This document shows positions 1-7,498 of a stretch of 64,000 nucleotides of DNA, in pieces (the stretch's first letter is position 1; each line of letters begins with the position of its first letter). The DNA comes from Comamonas testosteroni ATCC 11996 (GTDB taxonomy: Bacteria > Pseudomonadota > Gammaproteobacteria > Burkholderiales > Burkholderiaceae_C), in contig NZ_AHIL01000012.1 in the NCBI RefSeq assembly GCF_000241525.1, positions 124,001 through 188,000 on the forward strand. The letters run 5' to 3'. The notes beneath the pieces are model-generated. The model made no database searches, had not been told where the DNA came from, and worked only from the letters and a program-made list of their open reading frames with translations. A program made the translations under genes and the position numbers.

Positions 1-24
1 GTGCCAGATAGAAAACGAGCCCAT
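1..24 (-). CDS. tatA: Sec-independent translocase subunit TatA (5' end only)
   Basis: Only the first eight codons lie inside the window, reading M-G-S-F-S-I-W-H on the minus strand and running off the left edge. An AGGAG Shine-Dalgarno sequence stands seven bases before the ATG. This N-terminus is typical of betaproteobacterial TatA, the small membrane protein that forms the twin-arginine translocation pore. In related genomes tatABC follows the his genes and a HIT gene in the same direction, which fits the neighbour at 145-561. The identification rests on eight residues plus gene order, so it is good but not certain. Confidence 0.75.
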
Positions 25-144
25 GAGAATCTCCTAGAAATTGCAAACCATTTTAGACGGGGCTTGTGACAGATACGAATCAATCACCCAAAAAGCCTGC
101 AACGCACGGCTCTATCGCCGTGTGCAGCCCTCGCCTGCGCCTGA

Positions 145-561
<417 letters not shown>

Positions 562-654
562 GGTCTCTTGTATCTCTACGGTTCGGTACTCCGGGCGCCC
601 TGCCCATGACCCGGGAAGCCAGAAAGCAGGCAATGGCGTCGCCCCCTGCGGAGG

Positions 655-1698
655 CTACCCCTTATTCTCGTTGAATCGCAGCGTCTGCTTGACGCCAAGG
701 TGCTCGCGGTTGAGCTGCAGCCATTGCTGGCCGCGCTCGCGCCCCAGCTCGAACAGCTTGCGCACCATGCCCATGTCTGCGCGCACCTTGCTCGAGGCGC
801 CAAAGGGCTTGAGCACCGAGCCGCCATCGATGCGGTGCATCAGCACATGCTTGTAGCGCTCGGGGTCCAGGCGCTTTTGCTCCAGCAGCTTGACCACGAA
901 CTCGATGGCCCGCAGCTCGGCCAGCAAGCTGGCGTTGAAGGTTATTTCGTTCATGCGGTCCATGATCTCGCGTGCCGTATCGGGCGAGACATCGGACTCC
1001 TTGGGATTGATCTGCACCAGCAGGATGTCCCGGCTCCTGGTCTCGTAGATCAGCGGATACAGGGCCGGATTGCCCGAAAACCCGCCGTCCCAGTAGCACT
1101 CTCCGTCAATCTCCACCGCCTTGAACAGCTGCGGCAGGCAGGCCGAAGCCATGATGGCGTCTGCCGTCACCTGCTCGCCCTTGAAGATCTTGCCGGCGCC
1201 CGTGCGCACATTGGTGGCGCAGATGAAAAGTTTGGGCACCACGCTGGGGTGCTCGGGATGCGCCAGCATCTCGAAGTCCACCACCCGGGTGAGCAACTGG
1301 CGCAGCGGGTTGATATTGAGTGGATTGGTCTGATAGGGCGACAGAAACTGGTTGAGCACGCCCATGAACTGCTTGCTGCCCGGCAACGGCGCGGCCCAGA
1401 ACATCTTGCCCACGCTGCCCATGGTGCCCACGCCCTCCCACAGCTCGCGCAGAGACTGGCGCGCCAGCTGCCGCCCCAGGTAACGGGCATCGTCCACCTT
1501 TTTTTCCTGCGCGGCCGCCTGCGCGAAGCCATGGGCCAGCGCCACGGCATTCATGGCACCGGCGCTGGTGCCGCTGATGCCTTCGAAGATCAGGCCGTCA
1601 TCGTCGAGCAATGCATCCAGCACGCCCCAGGTCAGCGCACCATGCGATCCCCCACCTTGCAGGGCCAGGTTGAGGGTATGGGAAGTCTCTGCAGCCAT
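655..1698 (-). CDS. Patatin-like phospholipase family protein
   Basis: A 347-residue patatin-type serine acyl hydrolase, predicted to cleave acyl esters of lipids with a Ser-Asp dyad. The sequence shows the glycine-rich oxyanion loop GGGSHG at about residues 15-20, the nucleophile elbow G-T-S-A-G near 44-48, and the D-G-G motif carrying the catalytic Asp near residue 204. No signal peptide is visible, so a cytoplasmic location is likely. It lies between the HIT gene and the terminator that ends the hisFIE-DUF4870 unit, so it is probably transcribed from its own promoter in the 1699-1885 region. The substrate cannot be told from sequence. Confidence 0.9.
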   Translation of the reverse strand: MAAETSHTLNLALQGGGSHGALTWGVLDALLDDDGLIFEGISGTSAGAMNAVALAHGFAQAAAQEKKVDDARYLGRQLARQSLRELWEGVGTMGSVGKMFWAAPLPGSKQFMGVLNQFLSPYQTNPLNINPLRQLLTRVVDFEMLAHPEHPSVVPKLFICATNVRTGAGKIFKGEQVTADAIMASACLPQLFKAVEIDGECYWDGGFSGNPALYPLIYETRSRDILLVQINPKESDVSPDTAREIMDRMNEITFNASLLAELRAIEFVVKLLEQKRLDPERYKHVLMHRIDGGSVLKPFGASSKVRADMGMVRKLFELGRERGQQWLQLNREHLGVKQTLRFNENKG

Positions 1699-1885
1699 GG
1701 CACGATCCTGTGAAGGTTGAGGAACCAGGTAAGGGGCTTGGAACTGTCGCTACGAACGCACAGCGGACATATCCAGCGAATCTGCGCAATTTCCGCAGCT
1801 TATCCAGCACTGCGAGCATTGCACAGGCCCGGCACCCGTGTCAGCCTGCCGTTCCGAATCTGTTGCAGTGCAGCAAAACCGCTTG

Positions 1886-1922
1886 CAAAAACAAAAAAGC
1901 CCCGGCCGTAAAGCAGGGGCTT
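1886..1922 (-). terminator. Rho-independent terminator of the hisFIE-DUF4870 unit
   Basis: On the minus strand a stem AAGCCCC / GGGGCTT (arms 1916-1922 and 1897-1903) is followed by a run of T residues with one interruption. It lies about 20 bases beyond the stop codon of the DUF4870 gene, so transcription from hisF probably ends here rather than running into the patatin gene. Confidence 0.85.
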
Positions 1923-1942
1923 GGGTGTCTGGCAAGTTCTGC

Positions 1943-2341
1943 TCAGGGCTGGATCGCACGATTCTTGTTCATGGCGATCATGCCGCTGACGATGCGGTAG
2001 AGGAACCAGATGGAGATCAGCACCCAGGCGGGGTTGAAGATCAAGAGGCCCAGCAGGAAGAACGGGAAGGTCACGGCATAGAGCACGATGGCCCAGAGCA
2101 CGCTGCGCAGGCGCCAGGAGAAATGGCTCTCCTGCCAGGTGCCGCGCGCATCGTCGCGCTTGACCAGATCGATGACGACTGCAATCAGCAACAGCAGCAC
2201 ACTGACCTGCGCGCCCGGCAGCACTGCGGCCACGGCCACGATCAGGTGCAGCAGATAGCTGACCCAGCCCCAGGCCTTCAAGCCCTCGACCTCGGCAGAG
2301 CCGCTGCTGTTTACATCGATGATGTCGCGATCGTCATTCAT
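1943..2341 (-). CDS. DUF4870-family small membrane protein
   Basis: A 132-residue protein with about 30 soluble N-terminal residues followed by three to four hydrophobic stretches (roughly 28-57 and 75-117), ending in a short basic tail. It resembles the DUF4870 (Tic20-like fold) membrane family, whose function is unknown. The ATG at 2341 was chosen because a strong AAGGAGGA site lies just upstream; a longer frame to 2509 overlaps hisE without similarity. It is the last gene of the hisF-hisI-hisE unit, a position it commonly holds in related bacteria, and is followed by a clear terminator. Confidence 0.8.
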   Translation of the reverse strand: MNDDRDIIDVNSSGSAEVEGLKAWGWVSYLLHLIVAVAAVLPGAQVSVLLLLIAVVIDLVKRDDARGTWQESHFSWRLRSVLWAIVLYAVTFPFFLLGLLIFNPAWVLISIWFLYRIVSGMIAMNKNRAIQP

Positions 2342-2352
2342 GCGCTTCCTCC

Positions 2353-2751
2353 TTATTGCTTGGCCGCCCCTTCCTGAGCAGCGCGTTCCTGGGCCTTGCG
2401 CAGGGCTTTTTCCTCCAGACCGCTGGTGCCCTCGCGGCGCTCCAGCTCGGCCACCACCTCTGCGGGTGTCAATCCGTAGTGCGACAACGCAATCATGGAG
2501 TGAAACCACAGATCCGCCACTTCATAGAGGATCTTGCCCTTGTCCGCGCCATGATCGACATCCTTGGCGGCCATGACCACTTCGGTTGCCTCTTCGCCGA
2601 TCTTCTTCAGAAAGGCATCGGGCCCCTTGTGCAGCAGGCGCGCGACATAGCTTTTTTCGGGATCGCCACCGTTGGCGACCTTGCGGCTTTCGATCACGGC
2701 AGCCAGACGGGCCAGTGCGCCCTCGACCGACGCGGTGTTTTGTTCAGACAT
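2353..2751 (-). CDS. hisE: Phosphoribosyl-ATP pyrophosphatase
   Basis: HisE hydrolyses phosphoribosyl-ATP to phosphoribosyl-AMP and pyrophosphate, step two of histidine synthesis. The 132-residue protein has the all-alpha MazG-like fold signature: the K-I-G-E-E-A-T-E-V metal-binding segment near residues 50-58 and the Y-E-V-A-D-L-W motif near 75-81. It starts four bases after the hisI stop codon, so the two are co-transcribed and probably translationally coupled. The C-terminal 25 residues are charged and Ala/Glu-rich and lie outside the family core. Confidence 0.97.
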   Translation of the reverse strand: MSEQNTASVEGALARLAAVIESRKVANGGDPEKSYVARLLHKGPDAFLKKIGEEATEVVMAAKDVDHGADKGKILYEVADLWFHSMIALSHYGLTPAEVVAELERREGTSGLEEKALRKAQERAAQEGAAKQ

Positions 2752-2755
2752 GACT

Positions 2756-3145
2756 TTATTTATAGATGGAAGCAGGATCTTTCAAGACCGGATCGACAGC
2801 CAGCCACTGTCCGTCCTTGAAAACGCTGTAGAAGCAGGAGTGGCGACCGGTATGGCAGGCAATACCGGGATCATGCCCCTCTTGCGTGATCTTGAGCAAA
2901 ACCACGTCGTTGTCGCAGTCGATGCGCATCTCATGCACGGTCTGCACATGGCCGGACTCCTCGCCCTTGAACCACAGCTTGTTGCGCGAGCGGCTGAAGT
3001 AGACGGCACGCCCGAGCTCGGCGGTCTTCTCCAGTGCCTCACGGTTCATCCAGGCGAACATGACCACGTCGCCGCTGCTTTGCTCCTGTGCAATCACGGG
3101 CACCAGCCCCTGCGCATCCCATTTGACTTGATCGAGCCAGCTCAT
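2756..3145 (-). CDS. hisI: Phosphoribosyl-AMP cyclohydrolase
   Basis: HisI opens the adenine ring of phosphoribosyl-AMP, step three of histidine synthesis, using zinc. The 129-residue protein carries the D-C-D-N-D metal-site motif and the zinc-binding [10 protein letters not shown] segment, both diagnostic. The start at 3145 (MSWLD) matches family N-termini and has AAAGGT upstream; an in-frame start at 3187 would add 14 unsupported residues. HisI is separate from HisE here, not fused as in enterobacteria. A palindromic intergenic element lies immediately upstream, between hisI and hisF. Confidence 0.97.
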   Translation of the reverse strand: MSWLDQVKWDAQGLVPVIAQEQSSGDVVMFAWMNREALEKTAELGRAVYFSRSRNKLWFKGEESGHVQTVHEMRIDCDNDVVLLKITQEGHDPGIACHTGRHSCFYSVFKDGQWLAVDPVLKDPASIYK

Positions 3146-3159
3146 TGCAGACCTTTGTT

Positions 3160-3250
3160 TTGTATAGCTGCCAGCGCAGGCTGACAAACAATTTCAACCA
3201 CAAAACATACGGAAAGCCGCTTGTAGCCTGCGCAAGCTGCTCTCAAAATA
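3160..3250. repeat. Degenerate copy of a Comamonadaceae palindromic intergenic element
   Basis: The 108-base gap between hisF and hisI contains TATAGCTGCCAGCGC and, further on, a second half that resembles the reverse arm. Both match the half-sites (GATAGCTG..AGCGCTT / AAGCGCT..AGCTATC) seen in cleaner form at 27685-27733. One arm ends directly beside the hisI ribosome-binding site. Confidence 0.5.
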
Positions 3251-3253
3251 ATC

Positions 3254-4054
3254 TTATAAACGCACGGGAATGCCACGTGCGCGCATGCATTCCTTGGCCT
3301 GCTGCACGGTGTATTCACCGTAGTGGAAGATGCTGGCGGCCAGCACGGCATCGGCGCCGCCAATGGTCACGCCATCGGCCAGATCTTCCAGATTGCCGAC
3401 ACCGCCCGATGCGATCACGGGCACGGCCACGGCATCGGCCACGGCACGCGTGAGCTTCAGATCGAAGCCGCTCTTGGTGCCGTCCTTGTCCATGCTGGTC
3501 AGCAGGATCTCGCCGGCACCACGCCTGGCCATCTCCTCGGCCCAGCGCACCACGTCCAGCCCCACGTTCTTGCGCCCGCCATGGCTGTACACATCCCAGC
3601 CCGGCCCCATGGGTGTGCCGCCGGGGCCGATGCGCTGCTCGTCCTCTGGCGTGCGGCGTTTGGCGTCGATAGCCACCACGATGCATTGCGCGCCGTACTT
3701 GTCGCTGCAGGCATTGATGGTGTCCGGGTTGGCAATGGCGGCGGAGTTGAAGCTGGTCTTGTCGGCTCCGGCATTGAGCAGGCGGCGCACATCTTCGACG
3801 CTGCGCACGCCACCGCCCACGGTCAGCGGAATAAAGACCTGCGAAGCCACGGCCTCGATGATGGGCAGGATCAGGTCGCGACCATCGCTGGTGGCCGTGA
3901 TGTCCAGAAAAGTCAGCTCATCCGCACCCTGGGCGTTGTAGCGTGCGGCAATTTCCACCGGGTCGCCCGCATCGCGCAGCTCCAGAAAATTGACGCCCTT
4001 GACCACGCGGCCGCCGGTCACGTCAAGGCAGGGAATGATGCGTTTGGCAAGCAT
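3254..4054 (-). CDS. hisF: Imidazole glycerol phosphate synthase subunit HisF (cyclase)
   Basis: HisF takes ammonia from the partner HisH and cyclises PRFAR to imidazole glycerol phosphate plus AICAR. The 266-residue TIM barrel has the two catalytic aspartates in the conserved IIPCLDV segment near the N-terminus and in VVAIDAK near residue 130, and phosphate-binding glycines in TVGGGV and ASGGVG. It is the first gene of the hisF-hisI-hisE-DUF4870 unit. Its partner hisH and the preceding-step gene hisA lie 12 kb away on the same strand, beyond an exopolysaccharide locus, which is unusual for this family. Confidence 0.98.
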   Translation of the reverse strand: MLAKRIIPCLDVTGGRVVKGVNFLELRDAGDPVEIAARYNAQGADELTFLDITATSDGRDLILPIIEAVASQVFIPLTVGGGVRSVEDVRRLLNAGADKTSFNSAAIANPDTINACSDKYGAQCIVVAIDAKRRTPEDEQRIGPGGTPMGPGWDVYSHGGRKNVGLDVVRWAEEMARRGAGEILLTSMDKDGTKSGFDLKLTRAVADAVAVPVIASGGVGNLEDLADGVTIGGADAVLAASIFHYGEYTVQQAKECMRARGIPVRL

Positions 4055-4204
4055 GGACCAGTCTCGGAATATCTACGAACAAGGAGGCCAAAGATACCAC
4101 GGCATCGCCGCTGCCCAGGGCATCTGCCGACGGCGCCCCCTTGCCGCTGCCATGGCATTGCCACCCGGCCACAGCCATCGCATCGCGAGTCAAACCTGCT
4201 CGAT

Positions 4205-4218
4205 TTGAAACGTTTCAA
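4205..4218. promoter_or_regulatory. Perfect 14-bp palindrome resembling a LacI/GalR-family (Cra/FruR-like) operator
   Basis: The sequence TTGAAACGTTTCAA is a perfect palindrome with a central CG step, the pattern bound by LacI/GalR-family repressors and very close to the known Cra/FruR operator core TGAAACGTTTCA. It lies about 150 bases upstream of hisF and 600 bases upstream of the GlmM-like gene. No LacI-family gene is in the window, so the regulator is unknown. Confidence 0.5.
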
Positions 4219-4634
4219 CTGAGCAGCAGCCCCTATACATAAAGCGGCACAAAATCCCTGCGCTCCCAATTGAATAACAGCAAACACAGAGCAGGCTTCA
4301 GGATTTATTGTTTTCAGCCGCAATTCCTTCCTTGATCAATATTCCGGCTGCGATTAATGGTCGCACATAGGACCATCGCCCACTCCTGAGCAGGCATGCC
4401 ACTGGCGATCCCAAAGTAAAGGCACTGATATTCTCAATGCGCGGCCTCCACACCTGCGAGAAGCTGCACTGCCGAGAGCGGCACACGTCTGAATGACAAG
4501 CAAAGCTATTGCAGACTATGCTTCGGCAAGCTGCCTGATGTCAGGGTTGACAGCAATGCAAAGCAGTCTCGCCCGGGAAGCGAAATACCTTAAATATTGT
4601 GTATAAAACCCCAATTCGGAATCCAAATATTCAT

Positions 4635-4662
4635 AGCGTAAAAAGATGTTTCTTTTTACGCT
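4635..4662. promoter_or_regulatory. Perfect 12-bp inverted repeat with 4-base loop
   Basis: AGCGTAAAAAGA and its exact complement are separated by TGTT. It lies in the AT-rich stretch about 150 bases before the GlmM-like start. No T-run follows on either strand, so it is not a standard intrinsic terminator; a leader-RNA hairpin or protein-binding site is more likely. Confidence 0.5.
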
Positions 4663-4813
4663 GCTTTCTTGTTCGGATTGTTTTTGCTAGTGAAACTATG
4701 AAAAAAATAAATCAATAGTTTTTAATACTGTGACAGTGTTGCATCCCTAAATAATTGACCGAACCCGGAAACCCATCCCGTTCGATGACTGTATTGAGGC
4801 ACAGGTGATCATC

Positions 4814-6154
4814 ATGGATATGAGACGCCAATATTTCGGTACCGACGGAATCCGTGGGCGGGCTGGGTATTTCCCCATCACGCCGGACTTCGCTCTGCAT
4901 CTCGCCCATGTCGTCGGACGAATGCTTCATCGCAACGAAGAGCGCCCGACGGTGCTGATCGGCAAGGACACGCGCATCTCAGGGCATATGCTCGAAAGCG
5001 CCTTGGTGTCAGGCTTCAATTCCTCTGGCGCGGATGTGGTGCTGCTTGGGACGCTGCCTACACCGGGGGTGGCCTATCTCACGCGGGCCTTGCGGGCCAG
5101 CCTGGGAGTGGTCATCAGCGCCAGCCACAACACCTTCGAGGACAACGGCATCAAATTCTTCAGTGCCAAAGGCACCAAGCTGCCCTACGTCTGGGAGGTA
5201 GCAGTCGAGCAAATGCTGCTCGATGAGCCGCATTGGGTCCCGGCGATCGCACTCGGAAAGACCCAGCTCCTGGAAGACGCCGCCGGTCGCTATATCGAGT
5301 TTTGCAAGAGCACTTGCGACCATGCATTCACCTTGCGAGGACTGAAGATCGTGGTCGATGCCGGCCATGGTGCGGCCTATCAGATAGCGCCCATGGTCTT
5401 GCATGAACTCGGGGCCGAAGTGGTGGCCATAGGCTGCGCTCCCGATGGCATGAATATCAACCAGGGGGCCGGAGCCGCACATCCGGAGCTCCTGGCCACG
5501 ACAGTTTCCGGTTGCGGTGCAGATTTCGGCATTGCCCTGGATGGCGATGCGGATCGCCTGCTGGTCGTCGATGCCGCCGGGCGGCTCTATAACGGGGACG
5601 AGTTGCTGTACCTGATCGTCGCCGACCGCCTGGAGCATGACGAGAGCATTGCGGGCGCCGTGGGCACGCTGATGACGAATATGGCGGTGGAACGGGCATT
5701 CGGGGTGCTGGATGTGGACTTCATGCGCACCAAGGTCGGCGACCGCTATGTGCTTGAGGAACTCAGCCGCAGGGGCTGGACCTTCGGCGGCGAGGGGTCA
5801 GGCCATCTGCTGATACTGGATCGGCACAGCACGGGCGACGGTCTGGTGAATGCCCTGCAGATATTGCAAGCCTGTGTGCGCACCGGCCGCACGCTGTCGC
5901 AATGGCTGCTGCCGGTGCAGCTCTACCCCCAGGCCTTGCTCAATGTGCACTGGTCGCCAGACCGGGATTGGCGCAGCAATGCCTTGCTGGCACGAGTGCA
6001 GGCACAGGTCGAGGCCGAGCTGGGCTCTACCGGGCGTGTGCTGGTTCGTCACAGCGGCACGGAGCCGCTGCTGCATGTGATGGTGGAAGCGCAGGATGGC
6101 GATCAGGCCAGTCGCTGTGCCGAGCGACTGGTCACGGCTGCCAGAGACGGTTAG
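4814..6154 (+). CDS. Phosphoglucosamine mutase-like protein (GlmM paralogue)
   Basis: A full-length (446-residue) alpha-D-phosphohexomutase of the GlmM type, expected to interconvert 6- and 1-phosphates of glucosamine or a related hexose. Visible motifs: YFGTDGIRG at the N-terminus, the phosphoserine loop VISASHN near residue 100, the Mg site DGDADR, the sugar loop GGEGSGH and the C-terminal phosphate loop R-H-S-G-T-E-P. Two positions differ from the usual enzyme: SASHN is followed by Thr rather than Pro, and the phosphate loop has His instead of Pro. The start at 4814 follows AGGTGA at five bases. Being first in the exopolysaccharide locus suggests a dedicated precursor-supply role; the housekeeping glmM is presumably elsewhere. 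Confidence 0.85.
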   Translation: MDMRRQYFGTDGIRGRAGYFPITPDFALHLAHVVGRMLHRNEERPTVLIGKDTRISGHMLESALVSGFNSSGADVVLLGTLPTPGVAYLTRALRASLGVVISASHNTFEDNGIKFFSAKGTKLPYVWEVAVEQMLLDEPHWVPAIALGKTQLLEDAAGRYIEFCKSTCDHAFTLRGLKIVVDAGHGAAYQIAPMVLHELGAEVVAIGCAPDGMNINQGAGAAHPELLATTVSGCGADFGIALDGDADRLLVVDAAGRLYNGDELLYLIVADRLEHDESIAGAVGTLMTNMAVERAFGVLDVDFMRTKVGDRYVLEELSRRGWTFGGEGSGHLLILDRHSTGDGLVNALQILQACVRTGRTLSQWLLPVQLYPQALLNVHWSPDRDWRSNALLARVQAQVEAELGSTGRVLVRHSGTEPLLHVMVEAQDGDQASRCAERLVTAARDG

Positions 6155-6316
6155 CCCGTTGATGCGGTCGCGCCGCTCATGCTGCAGACAAAGCCGGCAC
6201 CGATGGCGACCAGCATGAGGAGCTGGCTGACATACCCGAAGCAGCGCGTGAAAGATGATTTTGAGCAGGTACGAATGAAGAACGTCTGATACCAATTGAC
6301 TCAAAGGGAGAACGCA

Positions 6317-7498
6317 ATGAATCAGGACTCCGAGGCTCTTCACGCCAAGCCAGACATCGTGCAGTTGCTCATCGTGTCCGGGACCAGGCCCGAAATCATC
6401 AAGCTGGCCCCTGTCTATCACGCACTGAAACAGACGCACTGGGCGCGCCCCATCTGGCTGCACACCGGCCAGCATGGCGACATGGCCGCGCAAATGCTGG
6501 ATTGCTTTCATATCCAGCCCGATCATGTACTGCAAAGGCAAGGAAGCTCACTGCTGGAATTCGCTACAGGCTGCCGGACTCAACTGGAGTCCGTGCTCAC
6601 GGATACGAGCTGTGAGGCAGTGATCGTGCAGGGCGACACAGAAAGCGCGTTTCAGGGGGCATTGGCCGGCTTCTACCTCAAGGTGCCCGTCGTCCATGTC
6701 GAGGCCGGCCTGCGCACCTACAACCTGCACCGACCTTTTCCGGAAGAAGGCCTGCGGCAGATGATAGGGCGCATCGCCAGCCTGCATCTGGCCCCCACCC
6801 TCAGAGCCCAGCAGGCACTGGAGCGCGAAAACGTGGGCAAGGAAAAAATCGAGCTCACCGGCAACACCGTCGTCGACGCCCAGCTCTGGGCCAGCCAGCA
6901 TCACCACATCCATCGCCGCATGCAGGGCCGAGGCCATATCCTGGTGACCATGCACAGGCGAGAGAACTGGGGCCCCGATGTGGACCATGTGTGCGAAGCC
7001 ATTGCCGATATCGCGCGCGAGTTTCCCCAGATGCCGGTGCTGTTTCCGGTCCACCTCAATCCGGTGGTCAAGGAGCCCGTATACCGGCTGCTGGGCGGAC
7101 TGCCCAATGTCAAGCTGACAGAACCGCTGGATTACCTGGCCATGCAGCAGGCCCTGGCCGATGCCTGGCTGGTGCTGACCGATTCCGGCGGACTGCAGGA
7201 GGAGGCGCCGACCTTCAAGGTACCTGTGCTGGTCTTGCGCGACGAGACCGAGCGTCCCGAGGTTCTGGAAGCCGGTTGCGCCGCCTTGGTTGGGGCTGAC
7301 AGAAGCAGGATCGTTCAGTCCGTGCGCCACCTGATGCATGACGATGCTGCCTACCGGAGCATGCAGGCCAGCAGCAACCCGTTTGGTGACGGGACTGCAG
7401 CACAGCGCACCGTAAAAAGACTGCACCAGATGCTGAGGCCTGATCAAGCTGACCTGGCACAGAAAGCCGCAGAAAGGACGCCTCATGTCCTGGCTTGA
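6317..7498 (+). CDS. wecB: UDP-N-acetylglucosamine 2-epimerase (non-hydrolysing, WecB type)
   Basis: This enzyme interconverts UDP-GlcNAc and UDP-ManNAc in the cytoplasm. The 393-residue protein has GTRPEIIKLAPV at the N-terminus, the HVEAGLRT segment, MHRREN, and the C-terminal TDSGGLQEEAP and RDETERPE motifs that bind UDP, all standard for the family. The ATG at 6317 is preceded by AAGGGAG at seven bases; a TTG at 6296 has no such site. Its stop codon lies inside the start of the next gene (14-base overlap), which ties UDP-ManNAc supply to the NfrB-like synthase. In E. coli, WecB is likewise required for the NfrA/NfrB glycan. Confidence 0.93.
   Translation: MNQDSEALHAKPDIVQLLIVSGTRPEIIKLAPVYHALKQTHWARPIWLHTGQHGDMAAQMLDCFHIQPDHVLQRQGSSLLEFATGCRTQLESVLTDTSCEAVIVQGDTESAFQGALAGFYLKVPVVHVEAGLRTYNLHRPFPEEGLRQMIGRIASLHLAPTLRAQQALERENVGKEKIELTGNTVVDAQLWASQHHHIHRRMQGRGHILVTMHRRENWGPDVDHVCEAIADIAREFPQMPVLFPVHLNPVVKEPVYRLLGGLPNVKLTEPLDYLAMQQALADAWLVLTDSGGLQEEAPTFKVPVLVLRDETERPEVLEAGCAALVGADRSRIVQSVRHLMHDDAAYRSMQASSNPFGDGTAAQRTVKRLHQMLRPDQADLAQKAAERTPHVLA

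Larger units (their letters stand above)
4055..4813. other. Divergent intergenic region between hisF and the exopolysaccharide locus
   Basis: About 760 bases with no convincing gene. The first 150 bases next to hisF are GC-rich like the coding DNA; beyond about 4200 the base composition becomes clearly AT-richer, most of all at 4580-4770. It must hold the promoters of both hisF and the GlmM-like gene. Two palindromic sites are visible and listed separately (4205-4218 and 4635-4662). Short open frames here have no recognisable similarity. Confidence 0.7.

Noticed and set aside
4298-4486. Minus-strand open frame of 62 codons in the hisF-glmM-like gap
   Set aside because: No ribosome-binding site, no recognisable domain, and it crosses a base-composition change; treated as non-coding.
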